A stretch of 64,000 nucleotides of DNA from JACCTU01 sp963737405. Lineage in GTDB: Bacteria > Actinomycetota > Thermoleophilia > Gaiellales > Gaiellaceae. Position 1 is the first letter of the stretch. Every line of letters starts with the position of its first letter. The notes under the pieces are model-generated. The model was not told where the DNA came from and searched no databases. It was given only the letters and a program-made list of their open reading frames with translations. Positions 8,854 to 17,325 of the stretch are shown in pieces. The stretch lies in assembly GCA_963737405.1 (NCBI GenBank), contig CAVTSL010000009.1, forward strand, positions 287,953 through 351,952, written 5' to 3'. Position numbers and translations under genes: made by a program.

Positions 8854-9632
8854 TAGCGACGGCGGAGTGCGCCCGCCGACTCCCACACGAGCGCGGCGGC
8901 GACGCCCAGGAGCAGCCCGAGAAACGCGCCCACGACGATCTGGTTTCGGCGGCTCTGGGCGGTCACCTTGCGCGCAACCGCCTCCTGGACGACGTGCCCC
9001 TTCTCGATCTCGCGCGCGAGCGCGAGGTTCTGCTTGTTCGTGACGAGCTGGTCCGCGAGCTCTCCACGGCGCAGCAGGAGGAAGCCTGCGGAGGAACCGC
9101 TCGCGTTGTCGAGCTGCTGGTCGAGCCGCGCGAGCTCGGCTTCGCCCTGCGTCACCGCCTCGTCGAGCACCTGAATCTTCGCGTCGGCGTAGCCGGAGAC
9201 GCTGTTGACGACCTCGCGCGCGAGGCCGGTCGCGGCCGGCGCGACCTTCCGCGAGTCGCCCTCGACGCGGATGCGCACGAGCGGGTTCTGGCCGAGGCGC
9301 GAGACGTTGCCCTTCACCGCGGCGACGGAGACCTTGCCGTTGAGCGAGCCGCGTCCGAGGCCGACCGCGCGTTCGACGCGCCGCTGCGCCGCGCCCGAGC
9401 CGGCGATCTCGCCCGCGGTCGCCGGGTTCGTGCTGAGGCTCTGGACCTGCGCACCCGACTGCGTCACGGGCTGCCCGAGGTAGACGAGCGCCGTGCCGCG
9501 CCAGACGTCCGAGCCGCCGAGCGAGAGCGTGTATCCGATCGCGGCGCCCGCGATCACTCCGAGGACGGGGAGCCACCAGCGCGCGGCCACCGCCGACCAG
9601 TAGCGGCGGAGGTCGATCTCTTCGTCCGTCAT
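8853..9632 (-). CDS. Wzz-like chain-length determinant / polysaccharide co-polymerase
   Basis: The 259-residue protein has an N-terminal helix (about residues 19-38), a long extracytoplasmic region with coiled-coil character (ARLDQQLDNASG through NKQNLALAREI) and a second helix near the C-terminus (about 232-250). This is the topology of Wzz domain proteins that set chain length during Wzx/Wzy-type polymer assembly. No cytoplasmic tyrosine-kinase domain is fused. Its start overlaps the stop of the epimerase gene by four bases. The frame is intact. Confidence 0.78.
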   Translation of the reverse strand: MTDEEIDLRRYWSAVAARWWLPVLGVIAGAAIGYTLSLGGSDVWRGTALVYLGQPVTQSGAQVQSLSTNPATAGEIAGSGAAQRRVERAVGLGRGSLNGKVSVAAVKGNVSRLGQNPLVRIRVEGDSRKVAPAATGLAREVVNSVSGYADAKIQVLDEAVTQGEAELARLDQQLDNASGSSAGFLLLRRGELADQLVTNKQNLALAREIEKGHVVQEAVARKVTAQSRRNQIVVGAFLGLLLGVAAALVWESAGALRRR

Positions 9633-10531
9633 CGGGCGGCGACTCTATCCGCTGCCCAGGACCATTGAGCGCGCAGACCGTCCTCCAGCGACGTTGTCGG
9701 AGTCCAGCCAGAGCTGTCGCGAATTCGCGAGACGTCGGCTGCCGTGCGCCGCGCATCTCCTCGCGCGCGGTCGCCTTGACGGATGCGCGCAGTGCGTCCC
9801 GACACTCGCTCGAGCGCCGCGATCGCCTCCCGCAACGTCGCCTCCTCTCCACCGCCGACGTTGTAGACCGCGCCCGCCGGTGCACGCTCCATCGCAGCGA
9901 TCGTCGCCTCGACGACGTCGCCGACGAACGTGAACGAGCGCGACGGATCTCCGAAGAGCTCGAACTCTCTGTCCTCGAGCAGCGCGTCGATCAGGAGCGA
10001 GAAGCCCATGTCCGGCCGCTGTCGCGGACCGTAGACCGTGAAGTAGCGCAGCACGACGGCGTCGACCGGGTACGCCGCGACGAGCTGCTCCGCCGCGAGC
10101 TTCGTGATCCCGTACGGCGAGATCGGGTGGAGGCCGGCGTCCTCGGAAGTCGGGTACCGATCAGCGTCGCCGTAGACCGACGACGACGACGCGAACACGA
10201 CGCGCGTGCCCGCTGCGACCGCGCTCTCGAGCAGCCGCTGCGTCGCGAGCACGTTGCGGCGGAGGTAGAGGTCGAAGTGCTGGAAGCTCGGACGCACGCC
10301 GGCCTGCGCCGCGAGGTGGAACACGCCGCGGACGCCGTCGAGCTCGAGCGTGTCGTCGGCGAGGTCGAGCCGCTCCACCTCGAACGCCTGCGCGTTGTCC
10401 TCCTTCCGCGCGGGGTCGTAGTAGTCGGTGAACGAGTCGACCGCGACGACGTCGTCTCCACGCGCGAGCAGCGCGTCGACGAGGTGCGACCCGATGAAGC
10501 CTGCGGCGCCGGTGACGACGTAGCGACTCAT
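9629..10531 (-). CDS. NAD-dependent nucleotide-sugar epimerase (UDP-glucose 4-epimerase-like)
   Basis: This 300-residue extended SDR has GAAGFIGSH at residues 8-16, the SSSSVYG strand and a YGITK catalytic Tyr/Lys pair. FGDPSRSFTFVGDVV matches the family's substrate-binding loop. The sequence resembles UDP-glucose/UDP-glucuronate 4-epimerases (RPSFQHFDLYLRRNV is typical), so UDP-galactose or UDP-galacturonate production is likely. The exact substrate cannot be fixed by eye. ATG at 10531 is the first codon of the fold, and ATGA overlaps with the flanking genes on both sides indicate tight translational coupling. Confidence 0.82.
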   Translation of the reverse strand: MSRYVVTGAAGFIGSHLVDALLARGDDVVAVDSFTDYYDPARKEDNAQAFEVERLDLADDTLELDGVRGVFHLAAQAGVRPSFQHFDLYLRRNVLATQRLLESAVAAGTRVVFASSSSVYGDADRYPTSEDAGLHPISPYGITKLAAEQLVAAYPVDAVVLRYFTVYGPRQRPDMGFSLLIDALLEDREFELFGDPSRSFTFVGDVVEATIAAMERAPAGAVYNVGGGEEATLREAIAALERVSGRTARIRQGDRARGDARRTAADVSRIRDSSGWTPTTSLEDGLRAQWSWAADRVAAR

Positions 10532-11473
10532 CCGCGGCGAATGTAGACCTGACGGAGCCGCCAGGCGGGCGACTTCCGCACGAGCGGGAGCGCCGTCCGC
10601 CAGACGCCGAGGCGCGCGGTGTAGGCGGCGCGCTCGGCGGCGGCACGCGCCGTGCGTCCGGGCGCCGGATGCGCGCGCTCGTAGCCGAGCTCGGTCAGCA
10701 GGTCGCCCGCGATCGCCTCGAAGAGCTCGGCGTCCTCGCTCCGCATCTCCTTCCGCCACGAGCGCGCGTCGCGAACGGGCGGCTCCGCGAGTCGCGGGTG
10801 GTCGGCATAGAGCGCGGGATCCTCGCGCCGGTGGTACTCGAGCATGCCCGGCTCGAAGTCGAGGCCGAGGAAGGCGCACACGTCGCGCAGGCGAGCCTCG
10901 GGCTCGGCGACGAGATCCTCGTAGCGGAGCTCGAGGTACGGATGCGCGCGCCCGAAGCGGCGCGCGTCGCGGATCTCCCGGTCCCACGCGCACGCGAAGT
11001 CGCCGACGCCGCGCGGGCGCGAGAGGTTGAAGCGCGGCTTCCGGCGCATCGCGAGCATCGAGAGCGCGGCGTCGCGGCCGTCGCGAACGATGTGGACGTA
11101 CTGCGCGTCGGGGAACGCGTGCGGGAGCACGTCGAGGTGCTGCATGTAGAGCGGCGTCTTGTCGCCGTAGCGCTCCTTGCCCTGCGCGTCGGCGTACGCC
11201 CGGTAGACCGCGTCGATCGCCTCCGCGAACGTCGGCTCGGCGGGCAACCGCCCCGCGACGTCGGTCGAGGACGACGCCCCACTGCCCGATCCGCTCGAGC
11301 CGTGCGAGGTCCGCGAGGAGCTCGTCGCGGTCCGGACGCTCGCCGTGGCGGTCCCAGAGCTGCGGGATGAAGTACGACTCGCTCGGGATCGCGAGCTTCG
11401 AGTGCGCGTCGAGCATCGCCTTGAGGAGCGTCGTGCCGGAGCGCGACACGCCGAGGACGACGACCGCGCTCAT
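10528..11473 (-). CDS. Sulfotransferase (one frame change)
   Basis: The N-terminus MSAVVVLGVSRSGTTLLKAML holds the 5'-phosphosulfate-binding loop of PAPS sulfotransferases. YVHIVRDGRDAALSML is the second (3'-phosphate) signature, and RYEDLVAEPEARL is also typical of the family. The frame changes near 11270 between RIGQWGVV and the ORF that resumes at PAEPTF. It probably transfers sulfate from PAPS to a glycan in this cluster. It overlaps the epimerase gene by four bases and the first beta-propeller gene by four bases. Confidence 0.8.
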
Positions 11474-12708
11474 CGCTCGTCCAGCGCGTAGAGGCGGTAG
11501 TAGCCGGTGAGGTACATCCGCTCCGGGTCGGCGACGACGGCCGCGTACTTCCCGTCGGGGAACTGCCAGACGGGCCTTCCGGTGCGCGCGTCGAGCCCGT
11601 ACGTGCGCTCCTTCAGCGTCGAGAAGTAGACGACCCCGCGCACGACGGTCGCGGAGCCCGAGATCGGGCCGTTCGCGCGGAACCGCCAGCGCACGTCGCC
11701 GGTCGCGGCATCGAAGGCGTAGAACCACCTCGAGTACGACCCGACGAGCACGAGGCGGCGCCACACCGCGGGCGAGCCGTAGACGTAGTTGCCGGTCGAG
11801 TGCGACCAGCGGAGCTTCCCGGTCGTGGCGCCGAACGAGTAGACCTTGCCGTCGGTGCCGCCGACGTAGACGCGCCCGTACGCCGCGGCCGGCGTCGCGT
11901 AGAACTGGCCGCGCTTGCCGAGGCGCTGCTGCGCCGACGCGCGCCAGACGAGCTTGCCGGTCTCCCGGTTCAGGGCGTACAGGTGGTGGTCGTACGAGCC
12001 GACGTAGACGCGGTTGCCGCTCACCGCGACGCCGCTCTTGATCCGGCCCTTCGTCTTGAACACCCACTTCACCTTGCCCGTGCGCGCGAAGAGCGCGTAC
12101 ACGCGGCCGCTCCAGTCGCCGACGTAGACGACGCCGTCGACGACGACCGGCGACGACTCGCTCGGCGCGATCCGCGTCTGCCAGCGGAACTGGCCGAAGC
12201 CCGCGAACCGTGCGACGACGAGCCCCTGGATGCCCTTCTGCGTGCCGCGGTTGCACGGATGGGCGGCGAGGTAGGTCTGGATCACGAGATGCTCCCAGAC
12301 CGCCGGCGAGCTCGCGACGCAGCGGCCGGAGTCCTTCTTCCACGCGCGCTTGCCGGTCTTCGTGTTGACCGCGTAGAGGCGCCCGTAGTTGTTCGTGAAG
12401 TACAGGCGCCCGTAGCCGATCACGGGCGGGAACTCGACGAGCGTCCGCGCACGGAAGTACCAGCGGACCTTGAACGGCGGTCGGTGCGGGTAGTCCGCGA
12501 CGCCGTGGCGCTCGGCGTCGAAGCGGTAGGTCGGCCAGAAGACGCCGGGCTCGGCCGGCGCCTGCGGTGCCGCCTCGGTCGTGACGAACTCCTCCGTCGA
12601 GGATCCGCGCACGTCCTGCCCCTGGCGGTAGCGGACGAAGCCGTAGACCGCGAGCGCGACGGCGCCGAGCGCGACGAGCGCGCCCGCCGCCAGCAGCGCG
12701 CGCTTCAT
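11470..12708 (-). CDS. Membrane-anchored PQQ-like beta-propeller protein
   Basis: The 412-residue product has one N-terminal membrane anchor (residues 4-25) and then repeated blades of the form GxVYALxxxTGKxxW. Examples are RLYAVNTKTGKRAW, RVYALFARTGKVKW, HLYALNRETGKLVW and KVYSFGATTGKLRW, giving about seven or eight blades. The fold is that of PQQ-binding-like quinoprotein domains, but no quinone-site residues or catalytic domain are evident, so a scaffold or glycan-binding role outside the membrane is more likely. The next gene upstream encodes a related lipoprotein. The frame is intact. Confidence 0.8.
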   Translation of the reverse strand: MKRALLAAGALVALGAVALAVYGFVRYRQGQDVRGSSTEEFVTTEAAPQAPAEPGVFWPTYRFDAERHGVADYPHRPPFKVRWYFRARTLVEFPPVIGYGRLYFTNNYGRLYAVNTKTGKRAWKKDSGRCVASSPAVWEHLVIQTYLAAHPCNRGTQKGIQGLVVARFAGFGQFRWQTRIAPSESSPVVVDGVVYVGDWSGRVYALFARTGKVKWVFKTKGRIKSGVAVSGNRVYVGSYDHHLYALNRETGKLVWRASAQQRLGKRGQFYATPAAAYGRVYVGGTDGKVYSFGATTGKLRWSHSTGNYVYGSPAVWRRLVLVGSYSRWFYAFDAATGDVRWRFRANGPISGSATVVRGVVYFSTLKERTYGLDARTGRPVWQFPDGKYAAVVADPERMYLTGYYRLYALDER

Positions 12709-14075
12709 CGCCGCTTCGGGTCGACCGCGTAGAGCCGCGAGAACCCGTGCAGGAGCAGCCGGCGCCCGTTGCCGGACACCGGCACGTAGTCGCCGTGCGG
12801 GAAGCGGAGGACCACGCGCCCGCTCTTCGCGTCGGCGCCGACGATGCGGTGGCGCGTGCCCGCGTACGCCACGCCGCCGACCACGACGACGGCACCGGAG
12901 ATCCGTCCCCCGGTGCGGACCGACCAGAGGACGCGCCCACGCGAGGCGGAGACGCCGTACATGCGGCCGTTGTACGAGCCGAAGAACACGCGCCCGGCCC
13001 AGGCCGCGGGAGACGAGTAGACGTAGGAGCCCGTTCCGATGCGCCACAGCGTCCGGCCGCCGGTCGAGAACGCGGTGAGCGAGCCGCCGGTCGACGACGG
13101 CACGAAGAGCCGCGGGCCGGCGACGGCGATCGTCCCGTAGACGCGCCCGTTCACTCCGCGCGCCCAGCGCGTTCGCCCGCTCCGAACCGACAGCGCGAGC
13201 ACGCGGCCGCAGTAGTCGCCGATGTACATCGTCGGCCCGTTGATCGCGACGCTCGAGGTCATCTTGCAGTGGCCGCCGGAGACCCAGCGCGTGCGCCGCC
13301 GCTCGAGGTCGAGCGCGTACACGCGGCCCGAGTGCGTGCCGAAGTAGTCGATGCCGTAGCGCACGATCGGCGACGACTCGATCGCCGAGCCGACGTACCT
13401 CGACCACAGCACCTTGCCGTTCGAGCGCTTCAGCACCCAGACGCGCCCGCGCATCGTGTGCAGGACGAGCTTGTCGCCCCAGATCGCGAGCGAGGCGGCG
13501 GTCTTCTGGCGGAGGTCACGCCGCCACGCGACCTTGCCGTTCCGCATCGAGAGCGCGCGGACGGTGCCGCGGTAGTTCGCGATGTACGCGACGCCCTCGG
13601 AGACGACGGCGGGGAACTCGATCAGCGAGCCCAACCCGCGCGTCCACGCGACGCGGAACGGAGGACGGATCGCGATGTGCTGCTGCGCCTGCGTCCGCTG
13701 CGGCGTCGCGCCGTACATCGTCCACTGGAGCGACTTGCGGTAGACGCGGACGACGACCTTCTTCCGCTTCTTGAACGGCGGCCGGGCGAGCTTCGGCAGG
13801 TAGCCCTTCGCCGTGATGTGCACCGGGAGCGAGCGCCGGCACTTGAGCTCGTGCCACGTGCGTCCCTTCCGGTCGACCTTCGAGACCTGGTTCGCGATCG
13901 AGACGCGAGCCGTCTTCACGGGCAGGTGCGTGTCGCCGTTCATGACCGTGACCCGGACGACCGCGGGGCGGCATTTCGCCGTCTGTTTGGCCGGCGCCTT
14001 CGCCGTCCGGTCGACGCTGCCGCACGCGGCGGCCACGGCCGCGAAGGCCGCGATGAGGAGGATTCGGGGGATCAC
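12705..14075 (-). CDS. PQQ-like beta-propeller lipoprotein
   Basis: The N-terminus (VIPRILLIAAFAAVAAACGS) is a lipoprotein signal with a lipobox-like AAAC, giving a lipidated Cys near residue 19. About 90 residues follow with a PEGA/carboxypeptidase-regulatory-like beta domain (KTARVSIANQVSKVDRKGRT, HITAKGYLPKLARPPFKK). The rest is a beta-propeller with blades such as TVRALSMRNGKVAWRRDL and RVYALDLERRRTRWVSGG. It overlaps the next propeller gene and the ATP-grasp gene by four bases each. Function is unknown; surface binding is inferred from lipidation and context. Confidence 0.78.
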   Translation of the reverse strand: MIPRILLIAAFAAVAAACGSVDRTAKAPAKQTAKCRPAVVRVTVMNGDTHLPVKTARVSIANQVSKVDRKGRTWHELKCRRSLPVHITAKGYLPKLARPPFKKRKKVVVRVYRKSLQWTMYGATPQRTQAQQHIAIRPPFRVAWTRGLGSLIEFPAVVSEGVAYIANYRGTVRALSMRNGKVAWRRDLRQKTAASLAIWGDKLVLHTMRGRVWVLKRSNGKVLWSRYVGSAIESSPIVRYGIDYFGTHSGRVYALDLERRRTRWVSGGHCKMTSSVAINGPTMYIGDYCGRVLALSVRSGRTRWARGVNGRVYGTIAVAGPRLFVPSSTGGSLTAFSTGGRTLWRIGTGSYVYSSPAAWAGRVFFGSYNGRMYGVSASRGRVLWSVRTGGRISGAVVVVGGVAYAGTRHRIVGADAKSGRVVLRFPHGDYVPVSGNGRRLLLHGFSRLYAVDPKRR

Positions 14076-15058
14076 GCCTCGGTTGGCTCGGAGACTCCGT
14101 CGAACGGCACGAGCGTACCGTCGGCGTCGGCGAGGAGGGTCAGGCCCGAGAAGTACCGCGTCATCACCACGCCCTCGCGGAACTCGCCGAGGCGCGGCTC
14201 CGGCCGCTCGCCGCGGGCGAGGGCGAGCGCGAGCTCCGGATAGCGGCTCCCGGCGGCGGTGGGCAGCGGGAAGCCGCCGCCGAAGCGAGGGTTGATGTCC
14301 GTCACGTAGTGGCCGCCGTCGCTCTCGCGGAAGCACTGGACGTTCGCCGGGCCGACGAGCCCGAGCGTCTCGGCGACGCGGCGGCCGAACTCGATCAGCG
14401 CCCAGTCGCGGATCGTCGCGCCCTTGATCGACTCCCCGCCCTTCGACTCGATCATCGTGCGCGGGATCGCGTTCAGGCAGCGGCCGTCCCAGTCGCAGAA
14501 GACGTCGATCGAGAACTCCTCCCCGAGGCAGAACTGCTGCACGCACGACTCGACCGGCGTGTAGCGGAGGAAGAACTCGAGCTCGCTCTGGTTCTCGCAG
14601 CGGTAGATGTGGCGCGAGCCGAAGCCGTGGCGCGCCTTCACGAGGACGGGGAACCGCAGGTCGGCGGGCACCTCGGTCGGCAGCCAGGTCGGCGGCGACG
14701 GCAGGCCGTGCTCTTCGAGCAGGGCGTGCGCGAGGTACTTGTCGCCGAGCCGCTCGACGATCTCCTCCTCCGGCAGCAGGACGAGCGCGCCGAGCTGGTC
14801 GCGGTGGCGGGCGAGCGTCACCTGGTCGAGGTCGGTGAGCGGGACGACCAGCTTCACGTCGTGGCGCTCGACGATCTCGCGGAGCGCGGAGATGTAACCG
14901 GGGTCGTCGACGCGCGGGACGAGCTCGAAACGGTCGGCGTGGTACGGCGCGGGCGCGAGCCGGTTGGCGTCCGCCGCGATCGTGGTGCCCCCGGCTGCGC
15001 GGAACGCCTCGACGATGTCGACCCGCTGGCCGGCGCAGGTGAAGAGGACCGCGGTCAC
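14072..15058 (-). CDS. ATP-grasp enzyme, carbamoyl-phosphate-synthase-large-like
   Basis: The 328-residue protein starts with a Rossmann-type FTCAGQRVDIVEAF and then carries an ATP-grasp domain: VLVKARHGFGSRHIY (ATP-binding Lys), CLGEEFSIDVFCDWDG, and the metal-binding VTDINPRFGGGFPLP. Such stand-alone ATP-grasp ligases join a carboxylate to an amine or thiol, and several in polysaccharide clusters attach amino acids to uronic acids. That activity is a guess here. It is the first gene of the 15.1-9.6 kb operon and lies only 24 bases from the divergent FkbM gene. Confidence 0.78.
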   Translation of the reverse strand: MTAVLFTCAGQRVDIVEAFRAAGGTTIAADANRLAPAPYHADRFELVPRVDDPGYISALREIVERHDVKLVVPLTDLDQVTLARHRDQLGALVLLPEEEIVERLGDKYLAHALLEEHGLPSPPTWLPTEVPADLRFPVLVKARHGFGSRHIYRCENQSELEFFLRYTPVESCVQQFCLGEEFSIDVFCDWDGRCLNAIPRTMIESKGGESIKGATIRDWALIEFGRRVAETLGLVGPANVQCFRESDGGHYVTDINPRFGGGFPLPTAAGSRYPELALALARGERPEPRLGEFREGVVMTRYFSGLTLLADADGTLVPFDGVSEPTEA

Positions 15059-15082
15059 GGCGGCTCAGGTTAGCCTCGCTCC

Positions 15083-15859
15083 GTGCTGGAGCGAGCCGTC
15101 TACCCCCTGTTCCGCCGCGTGGACTTCCGCGGGAAGGGCCGGCTGCGGCGCGTCCTGCCCGTGCGGAGCACCGGCGAGGCGGTCGCCGAGTTCCCCGGAG
15201 GCATGCGGCTCCGGCTCGACCTGCGCGAGTCGCTCCAGCGCGACTTCCTCTTCGGCCTCTACGACCACCGCGAGCTCGACCTCGTGCGCCAGCACCTGCG
15301 CGGCGGCGACTTCGTCGACGTCGGCGCGCACGTCGGGCTCTACACCGTCGCGGCCGGGCTCGAGGGCGGGCGCGTGCTCGCGTTCGAGCCGAACCCGCTC
15401 GCGCGTGCCCAGCTCGGCGGGAACATCGCGCTGAACGGGCTCAGGAACGTGCTCGTGATCCCGAAGGCGGTCGCCGACGCGCCCGGCCGGGCGCAGCTCC
15501 ACGTCCCCGCGACGCCCGACCCGTCGTTCTCGAGCCTCGCCGCGGGGCGCTTCGCCGAGGGCGCGCCGGTCGACGTCGAGGTCACGACGGTCGACGCCGA
15601 GGTCGAAGCCGCCGGGATCGCCCCGCGCGTGGTCAAGATCGACGTCGAGGGCGGCGAGGTCGCGGTCGTCGACGGCATGGCGCGCACGCTCGCGCAGCAC
15701 CGGCCCGCGCTGCTCGTCGAGGTGAACGAGGAGAGCGCGCGGGAGCTCGCGCGCCGGCTCGAGGGCTACTCCGGGTTCCGCGTCGGCAGGCGGCTCGAGC
15801 CGCTCGAGTCCGGCCGCGGGCTGTTCAACTCGCTCTTCCTCCCCCAGCCGCCGCTCTGA
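15083..15859 (+). CDS. FkbM family SAM-dependent methyltransferase
   Basis: The 258-residue product has the FkbM SAM-binding motif DFVDVGAHVGLYTVAAG, then LAFEPNPLARAQLGGNIALNG and VVKIDVEGGEVAVVDGM, all diagnostic of the family. These enzymes usually O-methylate hydroxyls on sugars or natural products, so sugar capping or decoration is probable. It is a single plus-strand gene between two minus-strand operons. Its 3' end overlaps the convergent sugar transferase by 94 bases, so one of the two stops may be misplaced by an indel. Confidence 0.82.
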   Translation: MLERAVYPLFRRVDFRGKGRLRRVLPVRSTGEAVAEFPGGMRLRLDLRESLQRDFLFGLYDHRELDLVRQHLRGGDFVDVGAHVGLYTVAAGLEGGRVLAFEPNPLARAQLGGNIALNGLRNVLVIPKAVADAPGRAQLHVPATPDPSFSSLAAGRFAEGAPVDVEVTTVDAEVEAAGIAPRVVKIDVEGGEVAVVDGMARTLAQHRPALLVEVNEESARELARRLEGYSGFRVGRRLEPLESGRGLFNSLFLPQPPL

Positions 15860-16416
15860 CCCTTGTAGGTGCCGCCGAGGAGCGCACGCGGCGTCCGCAC
15901 GAGGATCTTCAGGTCGAGCCACGGCGAGCGGTTCTCGACGTACCAGACGTCGAGCTCGATGCGCTCGTCCCACGGCAGCGACGCGCGCCCGTTCACCTGC
16001 GCCCACCCGGACAGCCCCGGCTTGACGTCGAGCCGCCGCCGCTGGCGAGGGGTGTACTGCTCGACCTGGTAGCGCAGCGTCGGCCGCGGGCCGACGAGGC
16101 TCATCTCGCCGCGCACGACGTTCCAGAGCTGCGGGAGCTCGTCGAGCGACAGCCGCCGCAGGACGCGGCCGACGCGCGTGATGCGCGGGTCGCCGCGGTT
16201 CACCGCGTAGCCGGCGCCCTGCTGCTCCGCGCCGACGACCATCGTCCGGAGCTTCAGCAGCTCGAACTCGTCGCCGTGCAGGCCGACGCGGCGCTGGCGA
16301 TAGAGCACCGGCCCGCGGTCCTCGAGCTTGATCCCGAGTGCCGCGAGCGCGAGCGCGGGCGAGGCGACGGCCAGGCCGACCGCCGCTCCGACGACGTCGC
16401 GAACCCTGCTACCCAC
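15766..16416 (-). CDS. Initiating sugar-1-phosphate transferase (bacterial sugar transferase family)
   Basis: The 216-residue protein is a short WcaJ/PglC-type phosphoglycosyltransferase. It has one N-terminal reentrant/membrane helix, then FELLKLRTM, RLSLDELPQLWNV, GEMSLVGPRPTL and KPGLSGWAQVNGR, all family hallmarks. It transfers a sugar-1-phosphate to undecaprenyl phosphate to start repeat-unit synthesis. The large N-terminal four-helix domain of WbaP is absent, as in PglC-type enzymes. The last 35 or so residues after LGGTYKG are unlike the family and lie in the overlap with the FkbM gene, so the true stop may be earlier. Confidence 0.85.
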   Translation of the reverse strand: MGSRVRDVVGAAVGLAVASPALALAALGIKLEDRGPVLYRQRRVGLHGDEFELLKLRTMVVGAEQQGAGYAVNRGDPRITRVGRVLRRLSLDELPQLWNVVRGEMSLVGPRPTLRYQVEQYTPRQRRRLDVKPGLSGWAQVNGRASLPWDERIELDVWYVENRSPWLDLKILVRTPRALLGGTYKGQSGGWGRKSELNSPRPDSSGSSRLPTRNPE

Positions 16417-17323
16417 GACGCGACCGAGCGTAGACGCTGTCGGCGACGTAGGTGAGCGGCGTCACGACGCCGGAGACGCGGCGCAGCGCTTCCGAGCCGC
16501 GCACGACCGCGCGGTAGCGGGCGGGGAGCAGCGCCAGGTCGGTCGGCTGCGGGTTGAGCGTGAAGAAGCCGTCGACCGAGAGCGTCGTCGGCCCGACGCG
16601 ACGCTCCAGCTCGTCGCGGAGCTCGCGCGGCCCCCAGTAGCGGACGTCGAAGAGCGTCCTCGGCTCGCGGAAGCGCCGCTCGCGCGCCTGGTTCCACAGG
16701 CTCTTCGCGCCGTAGAGGTTCGCCATCTGGATCAGCGACTCGCCGCCGGGCTTGAGCACGCGCCCGATCTCGTCGAACGCGGCGAGCGCGTCGCGCTTCG
16801 AGAAGTGCTGGAAGACGCTGTACGAGAAGACGACGTCGAAGCTCGCGTCGGGAAACGGCAGCCGACGCGCGTCGCCCACGACGTAGTCGGCGTCGACGCC
16901 GAGCTGCTCGGCGACGCGGCGGGCCGCCTGGACCCCCTTGAGCGACGGGTCGATCCCGGTCGGGGCGTACCCGCGCCGGGCGGCGGCGATGCACCAGCGG
17001 CCCCAGTTCGAGCCGACCTCGAGGAACGTGCGCCCGTCGCCGGCCGGAAGCCGAAGCTCCGGGATCGGATAGTCGGGCAGGTCGGCGATCAGGTGCTCGT
17101 AGAGACGGCCGCACGTCGCGCCGATCACCTCCTGCACGAACGGGTCGATCCCCTCCTTCACCGGCGGCGGGAGCTCCTCGACCCGCCCGCACGCGGCGTG
17201 GGTCGGCGCCTCCTCGTCGACGAGCAGCACCGGAACGCCGTCGACGACCGGGTACTCGTGGCCCTGCTCGCAGACGCCGCCGCGCAGCGCGCTGCGGTCG
17301 CGCGGGCAGACGAGCTCGACCAC
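16409..17323 (-). CDS. Methyltransferase with N-terminal Trm112-like zinc domain, copy 1
   Basis: The first 35 residues (ELVCPRDRSALRGGVCEQGH then YPVVDGVPVLLVDEE) form a Trm112-like module with a CPxD/CxxGH pattern. It is followed by a class I SAM domain with FLEVGSNWGRWCIAAARRGY, VVGDARRLPFPDASFDVVFS and ALAAFDEIGRVLKPGG. Trm112 modules normally activate methyltransferases as separate subunits; here the module is fused. I chose GTG at 17323 because CPRD follows at once. It is a tandem paralogue of the next gene upstream and overlaps the sugar transferase gene by eight bases. The substrate is unknown. Confidence 0.8.
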   Translation of the reverse strand: MVELVCPRDRSALRGGVCEQGHEYPVVDGVPVLLVDEEAPTHAACGRVEELPPPVKEGIDPFVQEVIGATCGRLYEHLIADLPDYPIPELRLPAGDGRTFLEVGSNWGRWCIAAARRGYAPTGIDPSLKGVQAARRVAEQLGVDADYVVGDARRLPFPDASFDVVFSYSVFQHFSKRDALAAFDEIGRVLKPGGESLIQMANLYGAKSLWNQARERRFREPRTLFDVRYWGPRELRDELERRVGPTTLSVDGFFTLNPQPTDLALLPARYRAVVRGSEALRRVSGVVTPLTYVADSVYARSRRG

Positions 17324-17325
17324 CG

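Noticed and set aside
6901..9885. A 994-codon minus-strand open frame
   Set aside because: It strings together out-of-frame parts of the GT2, flippase-like and Wzz-like genes. The product is Arg/Ala/Pro-rich with no family motifs, as expected in high-GC DNA.
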